From a virus, in IMG/VR virus record IMGVR_UViG_3300030328_001871, positions 1 through 20,324 of that record: a stretch of DNA of 20,324 bases. The stretch is one strand, 5' to 3'. The translations under genes were made by a program, and so were the position numbers. A model generated the notes under the pieces. The model was not told the origin of the DNA. It searched no databases and saw nothing but the letters and a program-made list of their open reading frames with translations. The stretch's first letter is position 1. Every line of letters begins with the position of its first letter. Of this stretch, positions 11,050 through 17,924 are shown in pieces.

Positions 11050-11258
11050 TCTCTCTCCTTGTAATAAACTCTTACCATATACTTTCTCACAACTGCTACC
11101 AAAGTAAACACTGATACTTGTATTACAGATGTAGCTACAAGACTAACATCAAGATAGCTACACAACCTAAGCAAACCATAGCTGATCGGAAACGACATAA
11201 GCAATCCAATACCAACATCATTGACTGCTTCTTCCATAGAGTCTTTGTCAATCTTCAT
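11046..11258 (-). CDS. Small two-helix membrane protein, 70 aa
   Basis: Acidic N-terminus (MKIDKDSMEEAVNDVG) followed by two hydrophobic spans, about residues 16-34 and 38-57, and a basic RKYMVRVYYKERE tail. The EA...N...G start and the FTLVAVVRKYMVR end recall a small phage membrane protein family of the DUF7220 type, whose function is unknown. The assignment is from memory of the pattern and moderate. It is embedded in the leftward operon: it overlaps the primase end by 11 nt and the methyltransferase start by ATGA. Confidence 0.65.
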   Translation of the reverse strand: MKIDKDSMEEAVNDVGIGLLMSFPISYGLLRLCSYLDVSLVATSVIQVSVFTLVAVVRKYMVRVYYKERE

Positions 11259-13254
11259 CCCACGGCCTTTTCATTTCATTGTCTGCTAAGTAATACCATG
11301 TGTTCTTGCCTGGAACATTGTGACTCTTGACTCTCTCGCCTAGATACTTTTGCACATAGCTAACTGCATAACGAGCAGCCCTTTCGCCTGATGCTAGTTC
11401 GTTTTCTTTGAGTGCTTGTCTTGCTAATAGTTCTAGTTCTTTTCTTGAGTAGAACTTTTGTTTGCTCATAGCTGATGCCACCACTCTTGCAATCTCTACT
11501 TCATCTGGACTGTCTTGTGCATCTACCACCTTAAAGTATCCTCTTTCAAAATCAAAGTATGCTAAGTGTTGTTCAGGCTCTCTTGCATTACGAGCTTCAT
11601 AGAATAAAGTTATGTTTGGTTTTTTACCTGACAGCTTGACACCTGAATCCATCCAACCTGCAAAGGCACTACCACCTCTAGCTGACATGAACGACAGGTC
11701 ATCTGCTCTTTCTTTTCCTGTGTGATGAGCAATGATGACTGCTACTTTATATAGTTCAATAAGTTTATCTATCCTTGACAGCATCTCATGTATCTCAGAG
11801 TTAGAGTTTTCTTCTCCACTAAAAAAGTTAATGATAGGATCAATCATAACCAAGTCAGGCTTATGATATTCAATACTCTCTGCGATAGCATCTATGTCGC
11901 TGTCCCTCATTAAGTTCTTTCTTAATCTGCCTGATGCTATGAGGTTTGACTTGCCTATGTTGTATAGCTCTGGATCATGATGAAAAGGTTGGTAATACAT
12001 TTCTATTCTTTTCTTTAAGAACTCATGAATGATCTCTGCTTGTAGCCACATAACCTTGAGTGGTCTTGAGAAAGACCTACCCATAAACTCTGTGCCTGTC
12101 GTAGCTGCTGCTGCGAAAGCACCTAACCAATGCGACTTACCTATCTTTGGTTTACCAAGCAATAATACTCTTGACTGTTCAAATACAAAAGCATCTCCCC
12201 AATACTGCTCAATCCTGTCTGAATCCATAGCATCCCAGAAAGGATCATTAAAAGGCCTAAGTCCTAGTGGATCACTGTCAACTGCGTTTTCTTTCTTTGC
12301 TTGCTCAATAGGATCTTCTTGATCCATGATTTCTTTTAAGTCATCTGTTAATTGTATCTGCCACTGACTTGTATTCCATTTTTGAATACCACTCTCATCA
12401 CTAGGATTTCTTTTTAGGTGTCCTGTGCATATACTTTGGGTTGTGTTTAAGACTTCTTGGACACTCATAGGTGGAGTATTAGTTTGATTCCAGTCCAATG
12501 CTTTGATAACAACTTCTCTCATACCCCAACCCTCTAGTATCCATTTGCCTACTAGCCTGGCGAGAGTATCATTACGCATTCCTGTTTGAACACCATCTGT
12601 TGTTAGTGGTGTCTTGCTGTCTGTGTTGATCTTACCTGTGTTGTTATAGTCATAGATAACATTCATGTCTTGACTTGTTAGTGTTGGTAAGTCATCAAGC
12701 GAATCTAATACAGCTCCATCAACTACTTCAAACTTATAATTGAAAGAAGGGCTGACCATAACATAACCACCCTCTCCTCTTATATCTAGTTTACCTGTAG
12801 TGTTTCTAATCTTTAGATCATCATTGATTGCATAGAAATAATGATAGCCACCTCTAGGTGTTTTTTGTTTTAGTATTGTTCTTGTTATTTCTCCTGACTC
12901 ACAAAACTCACAGGCTTCTTGTGTGTCAGCATCAAGCACCACAAATGTTATGCCTGTGATAGCGGCCCAATTACATTCCGGGTATTGTAGATACCATTGC
13001 TTTACTTCATTAAGTGTAGGTTGTTTCTTTGTGTAGTCAGCCCACTTAACTCTTGGTGTTTTTGACCAACGCTTTTGTAAAACAATATCATCTTCAAATG
13101 GATGTCTGCTTTTAAAGTATTCTGGAATAATGTCTGTGGTAGATCCACATGGTATTAAGTGAAAGAAGTTTTCATGATATGAGATGAGCATATCTTTTCG
13201 TTCATCATTTTGAATGTCTTGACCGACAAAATTTGGTTTTATTTCTATTGGCAT
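11248..13254 (-). CDS. Primase-polymerase fused to RecA-fold helicase
   Basis: Replication protein with two domains. The N-terminal prim-pol part carries LDAD (about 107-110, metal-binding), TPRGGYHYFY (132-141) and DIRGEGGYVMVSPS (157-170), the three conserved blocks of bifunctional DNA primase/polymerase domains. The C-terminal RecA-like ATPase has LLLGKPKIGKS (Walker A, about 365-374), DLVMIDP (Walker B, about 467-473) and IAHHTGK (508-514), as in RepA/DnaB-like hexameric helicases. It would prime and unwind DNA at the phage origin. I take the ATG at 13254, which overlaps the HTH gene's stop by 10 nt. A TTG at 13284 gives ten more residues but lacks a placed ribosome site. It is the largest gene and the second of the leftward operon. 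Confidence 0.88.
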   Translation of the reverse strand: MPIEIKPNFVGQDIQNDERKDMLISYHENFFHLIPCGSTTDIIPEYFKSRHPFEDDIVLQKRWSKTPRVKWADYTKKQPTLNEVKQWYLQYPECNWAAITGITFVVLDADTQEACEFCESGEITRTILKQKTPRGGYHYFYAINDDLKIRNTTGKLDIRGEGGYVMVSPSFNYKFEVVDGAVLDSLDDLPTLTSQDMNVIYDYNNTGKINTDSKTPLTTDGVQTGMRNDTLARLVGKWILEGWGMREVVIKALDWNQTNTPPMSVQEVLNTTQSICTGHLKRNPSDESGIQKWNTSQWQIQLTDDLKEIMDQEDPIEQAKKENAVDSDPLGLRPFNDPFWDAMDSDRIEQYWGDAFVFEQSRVLLLGKPKIGKSHWLGAFAAAATTGTEFMGRSFSRPLKVMWLQAEIIHEFLKKRIEMYYQPFHHDPELYNIGKSNLIASGRLRKNLMRDSDIDAIAESIEYHKPDLVMIDPIINFFSGEENSNSEIHEMLSRIDKLIELYKVAVIIAHHTGKERADDLSFMSARGGSAFAGWMDSGVKLSGKKPNITLFYEARNAREPEQHLAYFDFERGYFKVVDAQDSPDEVEIARVVASAMSKQKFYSRKELELLARQALKENELASGERAARYAVSYVQKYLGERVKSHNVPGKNTWYYLADNEMKRPWDED

Positions 13255-13442
13255 TCGTCTACTGATCCATAAATGTTTTCCCAACCTAAAGCATAGCCTG
13301 TCATCTTGATTAATTTTTTAGCTTGATTAACTGAGGGTTGTCTATTGCCATATCTCCAGGACTTAATAGTATCAACTGATACTCCCAAATCTTTTGCTAG
13401 GTTTTCTTCACCTCGTTTTTTTATATAGTCTTTAAGTTCCAT
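13245..13442 (-). CDS. HTH transcriptional regulator, XRE/Cro-like, 65 aa
   Basis: Residues about 12-37 read EENLAKDLGVSVDTIKSWRYGNRQPS, a helix-turn-helix of the Cro/XRE type (A-K-x-L-G-V-S-x-x-T-I-x-x-W...G-x-R-x-P). The protein is short, so it has the DNA-binding domain and little else. AGGAG is 5-6 nt upstream of the ATG. It opens the leftward replication/modification operon and faces the rightward recombination operon across 200 bp, so it probably represses one or both. The spaced inverted repeat at 13460-13532 is a plausible binding site. Confidence 0.8.
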   Translation of the reverse strand: MELKDYIKKRGEENLAKDLGVSVDTIKSWRYGNRQPSVNQAKKLIKMTGYALGWENIYGSVDECQ

Positions 13443-13459
13443 AGTTCTCCTAAATAGAA

Positions 13460-13532
13460 TGGTGTGGGCTTATTAAATACGCTAGGGGGGTAGAGTATTT
13501 TTATATATTAATAGAGGGTTTCACCCACACCA
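13460..13532. promoter_or_regulatory. Spaced inverted repeat TGGTGTGGG/CCCACACCA, candidate operator
   Basis: TGGTGTGGG at 13460-13468 is the exact reverse complement of CCCACACCA at 13524-13532, 64 bp between like positions. Between them lie AAATAC/GTATTT (13475-13480 with 13495-13500), a run of six G and AT-rich DNA that may contain the leftward promoter. This layout fits paired operator half-sites able to form a repression loop for the adjacent HTH protein. The repeat is seen; the operator role is inferred. Confidence 0.5.
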
Positions 13533-13587
13533 AATATGATAATAATTCACTATATACAATAAGTAAAGTTTTTTTTTTACAAAACTA

Positions 13588-13615
13588 TTGACAATGTATT
13601 TGATAGGAGTAATAT
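13588..13615 (+). promoter_or_regulatory. Rightward sigma-70-type promoter
   Basis: TTGACA at 13588-13593, a perfect -35 box, is followed after 16 bp by TAATAT at 13610-13615 as -10. Transcription would start near 13622 and run into the gene at 13644, whose ribosome site AAGGAG is at about 13631-13636. A poly-T run upstream (about 13569-13578) adds AT-rich context. It drives the recombination operon. Confidence 0.75.
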
Positions 13616-13643
13616 AAACAGTGTATTTAAAAAGGAGCAACTT

Positions 13644-14087
13644 ATGAAAGATTATTCAAAACTTACTCTGCCACAACTTTTGGTAGAAAAGAAAAAGAAT
13701 CTAGCAAAGCAAACTGAATTAAAAGAACAAAGTTCTTTGCTTGACTTTGCGATTACTGCACATCCTGAGGTGCATGGACAAGTCAATCGACTTTCTAATT
13801 CAGGTGGATCTACTCGGGTTCAACTTAACGGTATCATACCAAAAGACTTACGAGTGCAATATAAAGTTACTAGATCATGGGATCAAAACTTTTTATCACA
13901 AGTAAAACAAGACATACCTGAAAACTTATTTCCTTTTAAAACTAAATATGTTGAGGACTCTGCACTATCTAAAATGATAGAGCAAAACTATCCTGATGTA
14001 TTTGATAAGTTTCAAGAGGGTTTACAAACCAAAATTAACGAAAGGCCTTATGTGTCTTTTGTTGATCCATTAAAGGGGACACAATAA
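13644..14087 (+). CDS. Conserved-looking phage protein ahead of Sak4, 147 aa
   Basis: First gene of the recombination operon. The N-terminal 25 residues form a charged helix (KLTLPQLLVEKKKNLAKQTEL). The second half reads ENLFPFKTKYVEDSALSKMIEQNYPDVFDKFQEGLQTKINERPYV. This 'FPF-K-x-x-(Y/F)-x-x-D' then 'P-x-x-(F/Y)' then 'T-K...P-x-V-x-(F/V)' pattern recalls an unnamed phage family found upstream of RecA-like ATPases. The location suggests a part in recombination or replication, which is inference. The next gene begins at its TAATG end. Confidence 0.65.
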   Translation: MKDYSKLTLPQLLVEKKKNLAKQTELKEQSSLLDFAITAHPEVHGQVNRLSNSGGSTRVQLNGIIPKDLRVQYKVTRSWDQNFLSQVKQDIPENLFPFKTKYVEDSALSKMIEQNYPDVFDKFQEGLQTKINERPYVSFVDPLKGTQ

Positions 14088-14287
14088 TGAACATACATTA
14101 CAGTGCAGTCATAATGCAAATTAAAGATACGATTAAAAGAGAAGTAGCACCTGGATTACATCCTAGTTGGGTTAATAAAATATTAACCATAATAGATGAT
14201 GTAGAAACAGTTGCAGATGAAATGACTTCTCAAGGTTTTGTATCCATGAATGATATGGAGGTAGACAACAATGAGTCTATTAAATGA
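14087..14287 (+). CDS. Small acidic protein of unknown function, 66 aa
   Basis: Coupled through TAATG to the gene before it and overlapping Sak4 by 17 nt. The product has an amphipathic N-terminal part (YSAVIMQIKDTIKREVAPGL), a PSWVNKILTIIDDVE helix and an acidic end. No motif is diagnostic. The last codons carry the GGAGG ribosome site used for Sak4. Confidence 0.6.
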   Translation: MNIHYSAVIMQIKDTIKREVAPGLHPSWVNKILTIIDDVETVADEMTSQGFVSMNDMEVDNNESIK

Positions 14288-15038
14288 AGTGACCACAGGA
14301 ATACAAATCCCTGCGATCAAGATAAACGTATCAGGAACTGACGGCATCGGTAAAACTACCTTTGCCAGTCAAGCACCCAAGCCTATCTTTATTAAGACAG
14401 AAGCTGGGACTAACTATGTAGACACATCATCTTTTCCATTATGTGAAAGCTACGATGACATAGTTAATCAGATCAGAACTTTGCATGATGAAAAGCATGA
14501 ATACAAAACCGTAGTCTTTGATACAACAGATTGGGCTGAGAAGTTAGTGCAACAAAAAGTTTGTATGAATCACTCAATTAAATCTATTGAATCACTTGGT
14601 TATGGTAAAGGTTTTACAGAGTCTGCTGAATTGTTTGGCAGATTACTACGCATGTTTGATGCTCTACAGAAAAAGAAAATGCACGTCATTTTACTTTCTC
14701 ATGTAGGCATTAGAACTTTCAATGATCCAGAGCGAGAGCCTTATGATCGTTGGGAAATGTCCACACATAAAAAAGTATCAGCAATGATTCGTGAATGGGT
14801 GGACTTTAACTTGTTTGCAAACTACGAGGTATCAACTCGTACAAGTGGACAGGGTTTCAAGGAAACAACCAGGGCAGTGTCTTATGGCAAGCGTAAGTTG
14901 TTTCATAAATATACCGCAGCATTTGATGCTAAGAGTCGAGTTGATCTTGGGGTAGCACCTTTGGATCTTGATTGGACAGCTTTCATGACTGCATTTAAAC
15001 AATCTTTAAAATCTAAACAAGGAGAAAAAAATGTCTGA
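14271..15038 (+). CDS. Sak4-like RecA-fold ATPase, single-strand annealing recombinase
   Basis: The 255-residue protein has the Walker A loop SGTDGIGKTT (21-30), Walker B KTVVFDT (79-85) and a sensor-like HVILLSH (138-144), the layout of phage Sak4/AAA_24 ATPases. These RecA-like single-domain proteins assist single-strand annealing and normally work with a phage SSB. Here the next gene is a DUF669-like putative SSB overlapping by 8 nt, which fits well. The ATG has GGAGG about 10 nt upstream. It probably acts with the helicase and nuclease downstream in recombination or repair of phage DNA. Confidence 0.82.
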   Translation: MSLLNEVTTGIQIPAIKINVSGTDGIGKTTFASQAPKPIFIKTEAGTNYVDTSSFPLCESYDDIVNQIRTLHDEKHEYKTVVFDTTDWAEKLVQQKVCMNHSIKSIESLGYGKGFTESAELFGRLLRMFDALQKKKMHVILLSHVGIRTFNDPEREPYDRWEMSTHKKVSAMIREWVDFNLFANYEVSTRTSGQGFKETTRAVSYGKRKLFHKYTAAFDAKSRVDLGVAPLDLDWTAFMTAFKQSLKSKQGEKNV

Positions 15039-15525
15039 TTTTGAAATTAACTTAACGGAAGTTGAGGAAAGCGGATCGTTTGATCTGTTGCCAGTCGGAG
15101 ACTATGAGTTTGTAGCATCAGGCTGGGAGAATAAAACCAGTGGTAAGGGAGATAAGTATTTATCTGTTACCTTTGATGTTACTGGGCCTACACATGCTGG
15201 TCGTAAGATATGGGAAACCTTTATGCTTGAAGGAGCAGGGTTGAATGTGTCTGTAGCCAGGTTGCGAGATTGGAGAAGATCTATGGGGATGGATCCTGAT
15301 GTCGAAGCTTTTGGTATAGAACAGCTTGAAGGTATGTTGAACGTACCCTTAACTGCCAAGGTCAATGTTGAAGTTGGTAAAGATAAAGGGGACGGAACGA
15401 AGTGGGATGACAAGAATAAAATTGCAAAATTTATTCCAAGCACTACTACTAGTGCGTCAGCTCCTTCGCCTAGTTCTAATACAGAATCTACATCTGATGA
15501 TGATGATTTTGATTGGGACAAATAA
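15031..15525 (+). CDS. DUF669-like putative ssDNA-binding protein, 164 aa
   Basis: The core (residues about 20-120) reads GDYEFVASGWENKTSGKGDKYL, then TFDVTGPTHAGRKIWETFML and GMLNVPLTAKVNV, matching the DUF669 pattern of G-x-Y-x-(F/V)...K-x-T-x-x-G-x-x-x-(Y/L)-L-x-(L/V)-x-(F/L)-x-(V/I)...G-R-K-(I/V)...L-x-x-x-(V/L). The C-terminus is a Ser/Thr-rich linker ending in acidic DDDDFDWDK, like the acidic tail SSBs use to recruit partners. It follows Sak4 with an 8-nt overlap and an AAGGAG ribosome site. It likely coats single-stranded DNA for recombination; that role is inference from family and context. Confidence 0.78.
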   Translation: MSDFEINLTEVEESGSFDLLPVGDYEFVASGWENKTSGKGDKYLSVTFDVTGPTHAGRKIWETFMLEGAGLNVSVARLRDWRRSMGMDPDVEAFGIEQLEGMLNVPLTAKVNVEVGKDKGDGTKWDDKNKIAKFIPSTTTSASAPSPSSNTESTSDDDDFDWDK

Positions 15526-15551
15526 TTTATTTACAGGAGAGAGTAAATAAA
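15526..15551 (+). promoter_or_regulatory. AT hairpin displaying AGGAGAGA in its loop
   Basis: TTTATTTAC (15526-15534) pairs perfectly with GTAAATAAA (15543-15551) around the loop AGGAGAGA. It starts on the base after the SSB stop codon. The loop looks like a ribosome site, but no ORF begins at the right distance. It may be an mRNA end or processing signal. Confidence 0.4.
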
Positions 15552-15561
15552 TAAATCGGGT

Positions 15562-15617
15562 GAGTAGCTTTATACCTCTTAGTTACATTATAAAGCTACT
15601 CCTCGCACCTAGAGGTA
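15562..15617 (+). ncRNA. Thirteen-bp hairpin with loop complementary to downstream sequence
   Basis: GAGTAGCTTTATA (15562-15574) pairs perfectly with 15589-15601, with a 14-nt loop. The loop begins CCTCT (15575-15579), which is complementary to AGAGG at 15611-15615, so an H-type pseudoknot is possible. Extending that pairing by two bases (to 15573 and 15617) would require opening the stem end. No T tract follows, so it is not a standard terminator. It lies in the only non-coding gap of the recombination operon, between the SSB and the next gene. Confidence 0.5.
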
Positions 15618-15648
15618 GTATAACCCTAAACTAATTTTTGGAGAAATT

Positions 15649-15843
15649 ATGAATATAGATAAGAGAGAGGCTAGAGCCTTAATAAAATCAATGACATCTT
15701 TAATAAACTCTTTAGATCAAAACTTTGACAGTTTGCCTACTGATCTAAATGATAAAGTAAAAGAAGCTAAAATGTTATTGTTGAATGTAGATACGAGAGC
15801 GGATCGACATAGAAAAATTTATAGAATACTTGGATTAAATTGA
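15649..15843 (+). CDS. Small basic helical protein, 64 aa
   Basis: First gene after the structured gap, with TTGGAGAAAT ahead of its ATG. The product is helical and basic (KREARALIKSMTSLINSL, then DKVKEAKMLLLNV and RADRHRKIYRI). No motif identifies a function. Its TGA overlaps the TTG start of the helicase (TTGA, 15840-15843), which suggests coupling to it. Confidence 0.6.
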   Translation: MNIDKREARALIKSMTSLINSLDQNFDSLPTDLNDKVKEAKMLLLNVDTRADRHRKIYRILGLN

Positions 15844-17510
15844 AACTACGCTACTACCAAAGAGATGCAATAGATTCTCTGCACAAGTGGTTTAACACTA
15901 GACCAGCAGAGGATCATGCTTTAATTGCATTGCCTACAGCAGCAGGTAAAACTATTATCTTTTCACATTTTATTAAAGAGATATTTGCTAAAGATCCTAC
16001 TGCTAGGTTTCTTGTCCTGGCACACAGAAAAGAATTGGTAGAGCAAGCAGAAACAAAACTAAAAACAGTATGGCCTGAAGCACCTGTTGGCGTGTTAGCG
16101 GCAGGCATGAAACGCTTTGAGATAGATTCACAAATACTTATAGCCAGTCGTGATACTTTGGCATCGCCCAAAAGATTAGAGGCTGTAGGTAGTTTTGATT
16201 ACATGATTATAGATGAGGCACATAATGTGCCACCAAGTTCACACACTAGATACAAAAAAATTATAACTACTTTGTCTGATAGAAAGCCTATGCGTGTTAT
16301 GGGTTGTACTGCAACGCCATATCGTATGGGACAAGGTTATATTTATGGCAAGCGTAAAGATCATTTCTTCAAGGGCTTGGCTTATTCAGTATCAATACCT
16401 GAACTGATCCGTAATGGTTTCTTATCCAGGCTATCTGCTTATGCTGTAAATGATAACGCTGTCATTGATGCAGGAGCTGTAGCACTAAAGTTTAAGAACG
16501 GAGACTTCAAAGAGAGTGAGCTAGAAAAAATAGCTATGGTGGATGATACGATCTTACAAGTTATAAATGATTGGATTGACAACGCCTACACCAAAGGCAG
16601 AACAGCTACAGTATTTTTTTGTGTATCAGTGCTACACGCAGAGAAGATGACTCAGTGCCTAAAAAACTATGGGATTATGGCTGAGTGTGTGACAGGTGAA
16701 ACTCCAAAAGAAAAACGAGAAGACATACTAGAAAAATTTAATAACGGTTTGATCCATGCTATATGTAATGTAGGTGTATTGACTGAGGGTTGGGACGCTC
16801 CAAGAGCAGACTGCATAGCTTTACTCAGACCAACACAAAGCGTTGGCTTGTTTGTGCAAATGTGTGGTAGAGGTATGAGACTGCATGACGATAAAGAAAA
16901 CTGTTTGCTACTAGACTATGGAGAGAATGTAGCTAGGCATGGCTGTCTTGATGAGGTGCAACCAGATCGTACAGCACCGGGCAGATACCATCCTAAGATA
17001 TGTGCTAGTTGTAATGCGATCAACATACCGTCTGCTAGAAAATGTGTGGAGTGTGGACAAGAGTTTGAGGGATTTAAAAAGTTTCAAGAACTACAAACCA
17101 AAAAAGAAAAAAAGGTTGCTAGAAGAACTAAAGCAGAAAGGCAAGCTGTCTTATCTGATGAGAGAAAGAAAGCCAAACCAAGATACAAACCTGTCACTGA
17201 CATCTATGCAACCGTAACCAAATCCATGAACGGCAGTGAGTATTGTCAAGTGATCTTTACAGTTAAGGATGAGTTCTTTCCAAAGAAGATGCCCTTGATG
17301 TTCGGACATCCTAAGGCACACCACATGGCTGTTCGTAGATGGAAGAAGATAGCAGAGAAGTGGGGTGCTCCTGAGCAACCCTGGATGGCTGCTGAATTAA
17401 TTAATAGTGGTGCCTTTGAAAACATATCAGAGATTGTCTTACAAAAGCAGGGCAAGTATGAGAATGTCATAGGGATCAAAACAAAACAAAACAAGGAGAT
17501 AATGTTGTGA
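15840..17510 (+). CDS. Superfamily 2 DEAD/DEAH-box helicase with zinc finger, 556 aa
   Basis: An ATP-driven DNA helicase of the type II restriction helicase/RecG-like class. Motifs in order are LPTAAGKT (31-38), AHRKELVEQA (61-70), DEAH (125-128), CTATPYR (156-162), LTEGWDAP (314-321) and QMCGRGMR (340-347). A four-cysteine zinc site (C388, C391, C402, C405) comes next, followed by a basic C-terminal region. The start is TTG, overlapping the preceding stop by four bases, with no ATG further in that fits better. Such helicases recur in phage replication-recombination modules and would unwind intermediates made by Sak4, SSB and the nuclease. It ends in a GTGA overlap with the next gene. Confidence 0.92.
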   Translation: MKLRYYQRDAIDSLHKWFNTRPAEDHALIALPTAAGKTIIFSHFIKEIFAKDPTARFLVLAHRKELVEQAETKLKTVWPEAPVGVLAAGMKRFEIDSQILIASRDTLASPKRLEAVGSFDYMIIDEAHNVPPSSHTRYKKIITTLSDRKPMRVMGCTATPYRMGQGYIYGKRKDHFFKGLAYSVSIPELIRNGFLSRLSAYAVNDNAVIDAGAVALKFKNGDFKESELEKIAMVDDTILQVINDWIDNAYTKGRTATVFFCVSVLHAEKMTQCLKNYGIMAECVTGETPKEKREDILEKFNNGLIHAICNVGVLTEGWDAPRADCIALLRPTQSVGLFVQMCGRGMRLHDDKENCLLLDYGENVARHGCLDEVQPDRTAPGRYHPKICASCNAINIPSARKCVECGQEFEGFKKFQELQTKKEKKVARRTKAERQAVLSDERKKAKPRYKPVTDIYATVTKSMNGSEYCQVIFTVKDEFFPKKMPLMFGHPKAHHMAVRRWKKIAEKWGAPEQPWMAAELINSGAFENISEIVLQKQGKYENVIGIKTKQNKEIML

Positions 17511-17779
17511 TTGATGCTAACGATATAAGAAAAGCAAGAGAGATTATTTCAGAAGAAATAAAATCTTATACAGAACTAGGATTAGGACTTCATGGTGTTG
17601 CTGTGTATTTAGGAAAAAAATATAACGGAAATCCTGATGCAATAAAAAAATTAGCAAGTGGCAAACTTAAAAGCACAAAAAAATCTGTAGAAGTAGCAGA
17701 AAAAATATTGGAGAAACAAATTGATTCTGATTGGTTGCAAATGCAAGAAAATATATTGGAGAAACAAAATGAAAACTAG
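17507..17779 (+). CDS. Small basic protein of unknown function, GTG start, 90 aa
   Basis: Starts GTG at 17507 in a GTGA overlap with the helicase, with AAGGAG about 13 nt upstream. The protein has a helical N-terminus (DANDIRKAREIISEEIKSY) and a basic middle (YNGNPDAIKKLASGKLKSTKKS) resembling a winged-helix or HTH-like fold. An acidic Gln-rich tail follows. No family recognised. The location suggests a helicase accessory role. It overlaps the next ORF by 11 nt. Confidence 0.6.
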   Translation: MIDANDIRKAREIISEEIKSYTELGLGLHGVAVYLGKKYNGNPDAIKKLASGKLKSTKKSVEVAEKILEKQIDSDWLQMQENILEKQNEN

Positions 17780-17921
17780 AACACTTACAGGCATAGAGCA
17801 TATTAAAAAATGCACTTCACAAGGAACAGGTGGGCGAGGCCGTAGAATTAAAATTTCTACATCTCACATGAACAAATCAAAAAAAAGGTCATACAAAGCA
17901 TATAAAGGACAAGGCAGGTAA
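17769..17921 (+). CDS. Very basic small protein, 50 aa
   Basis: I choose ATG 17769 because TTGGAGAAAC lies just upstream. A longer in-frame start at 17721 lies inside the previous gene without a ribosome site. The product begins MKTRTLTGIEHIKKCTSQG, contains TGGRGRRIK, and ends SHMNKSKKRSYKAYKGQGR. Nearly a third of residues are Arg or Lys. A KK(R/K)S(Y/F)K-x-Y-(K/R)GQG ending is one I recall from small proteins of phage replication modules. It could bind nucleic acid. Three bases separate its stop from the next ATG. Confidence 0.65.
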   Translation: MKTRTLTGIEHIKKCTSQGTGGRGRRIKISTSHMNKSKKRSYKAYKGQGR

Positions 17922-17924
17922 ATA

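Noticed and set aside
11118-11330. Rightward ORF opposite the membrane protein gene, and similar antisense ORFs (12029-12322, 15102-15521, 15914-16171, 17151-17494, 19642-20043)
   Set aside because: All are antisense shadows of well-supported genes without ribosome sites or domains.
13255-13284. TTG start ten codons upstream for the primase
   Set aside because: No properly spaced ribosome site, and the ATG at 13254 sits at the usual short overlap with the HTH gene.
15560-15634. GTG-started 24-codon leader peptide after the SSB gene
   Set aside because: The AGGAGAG is about 18 nt away and sequestered in a hairpin loop, too far for a normal start.
17721-17768. N-terminal extension of the small basic protein at 17769
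   Set aside because: No ribosome site, inside the previous gene, while TTGGAGAA sits before 17769.
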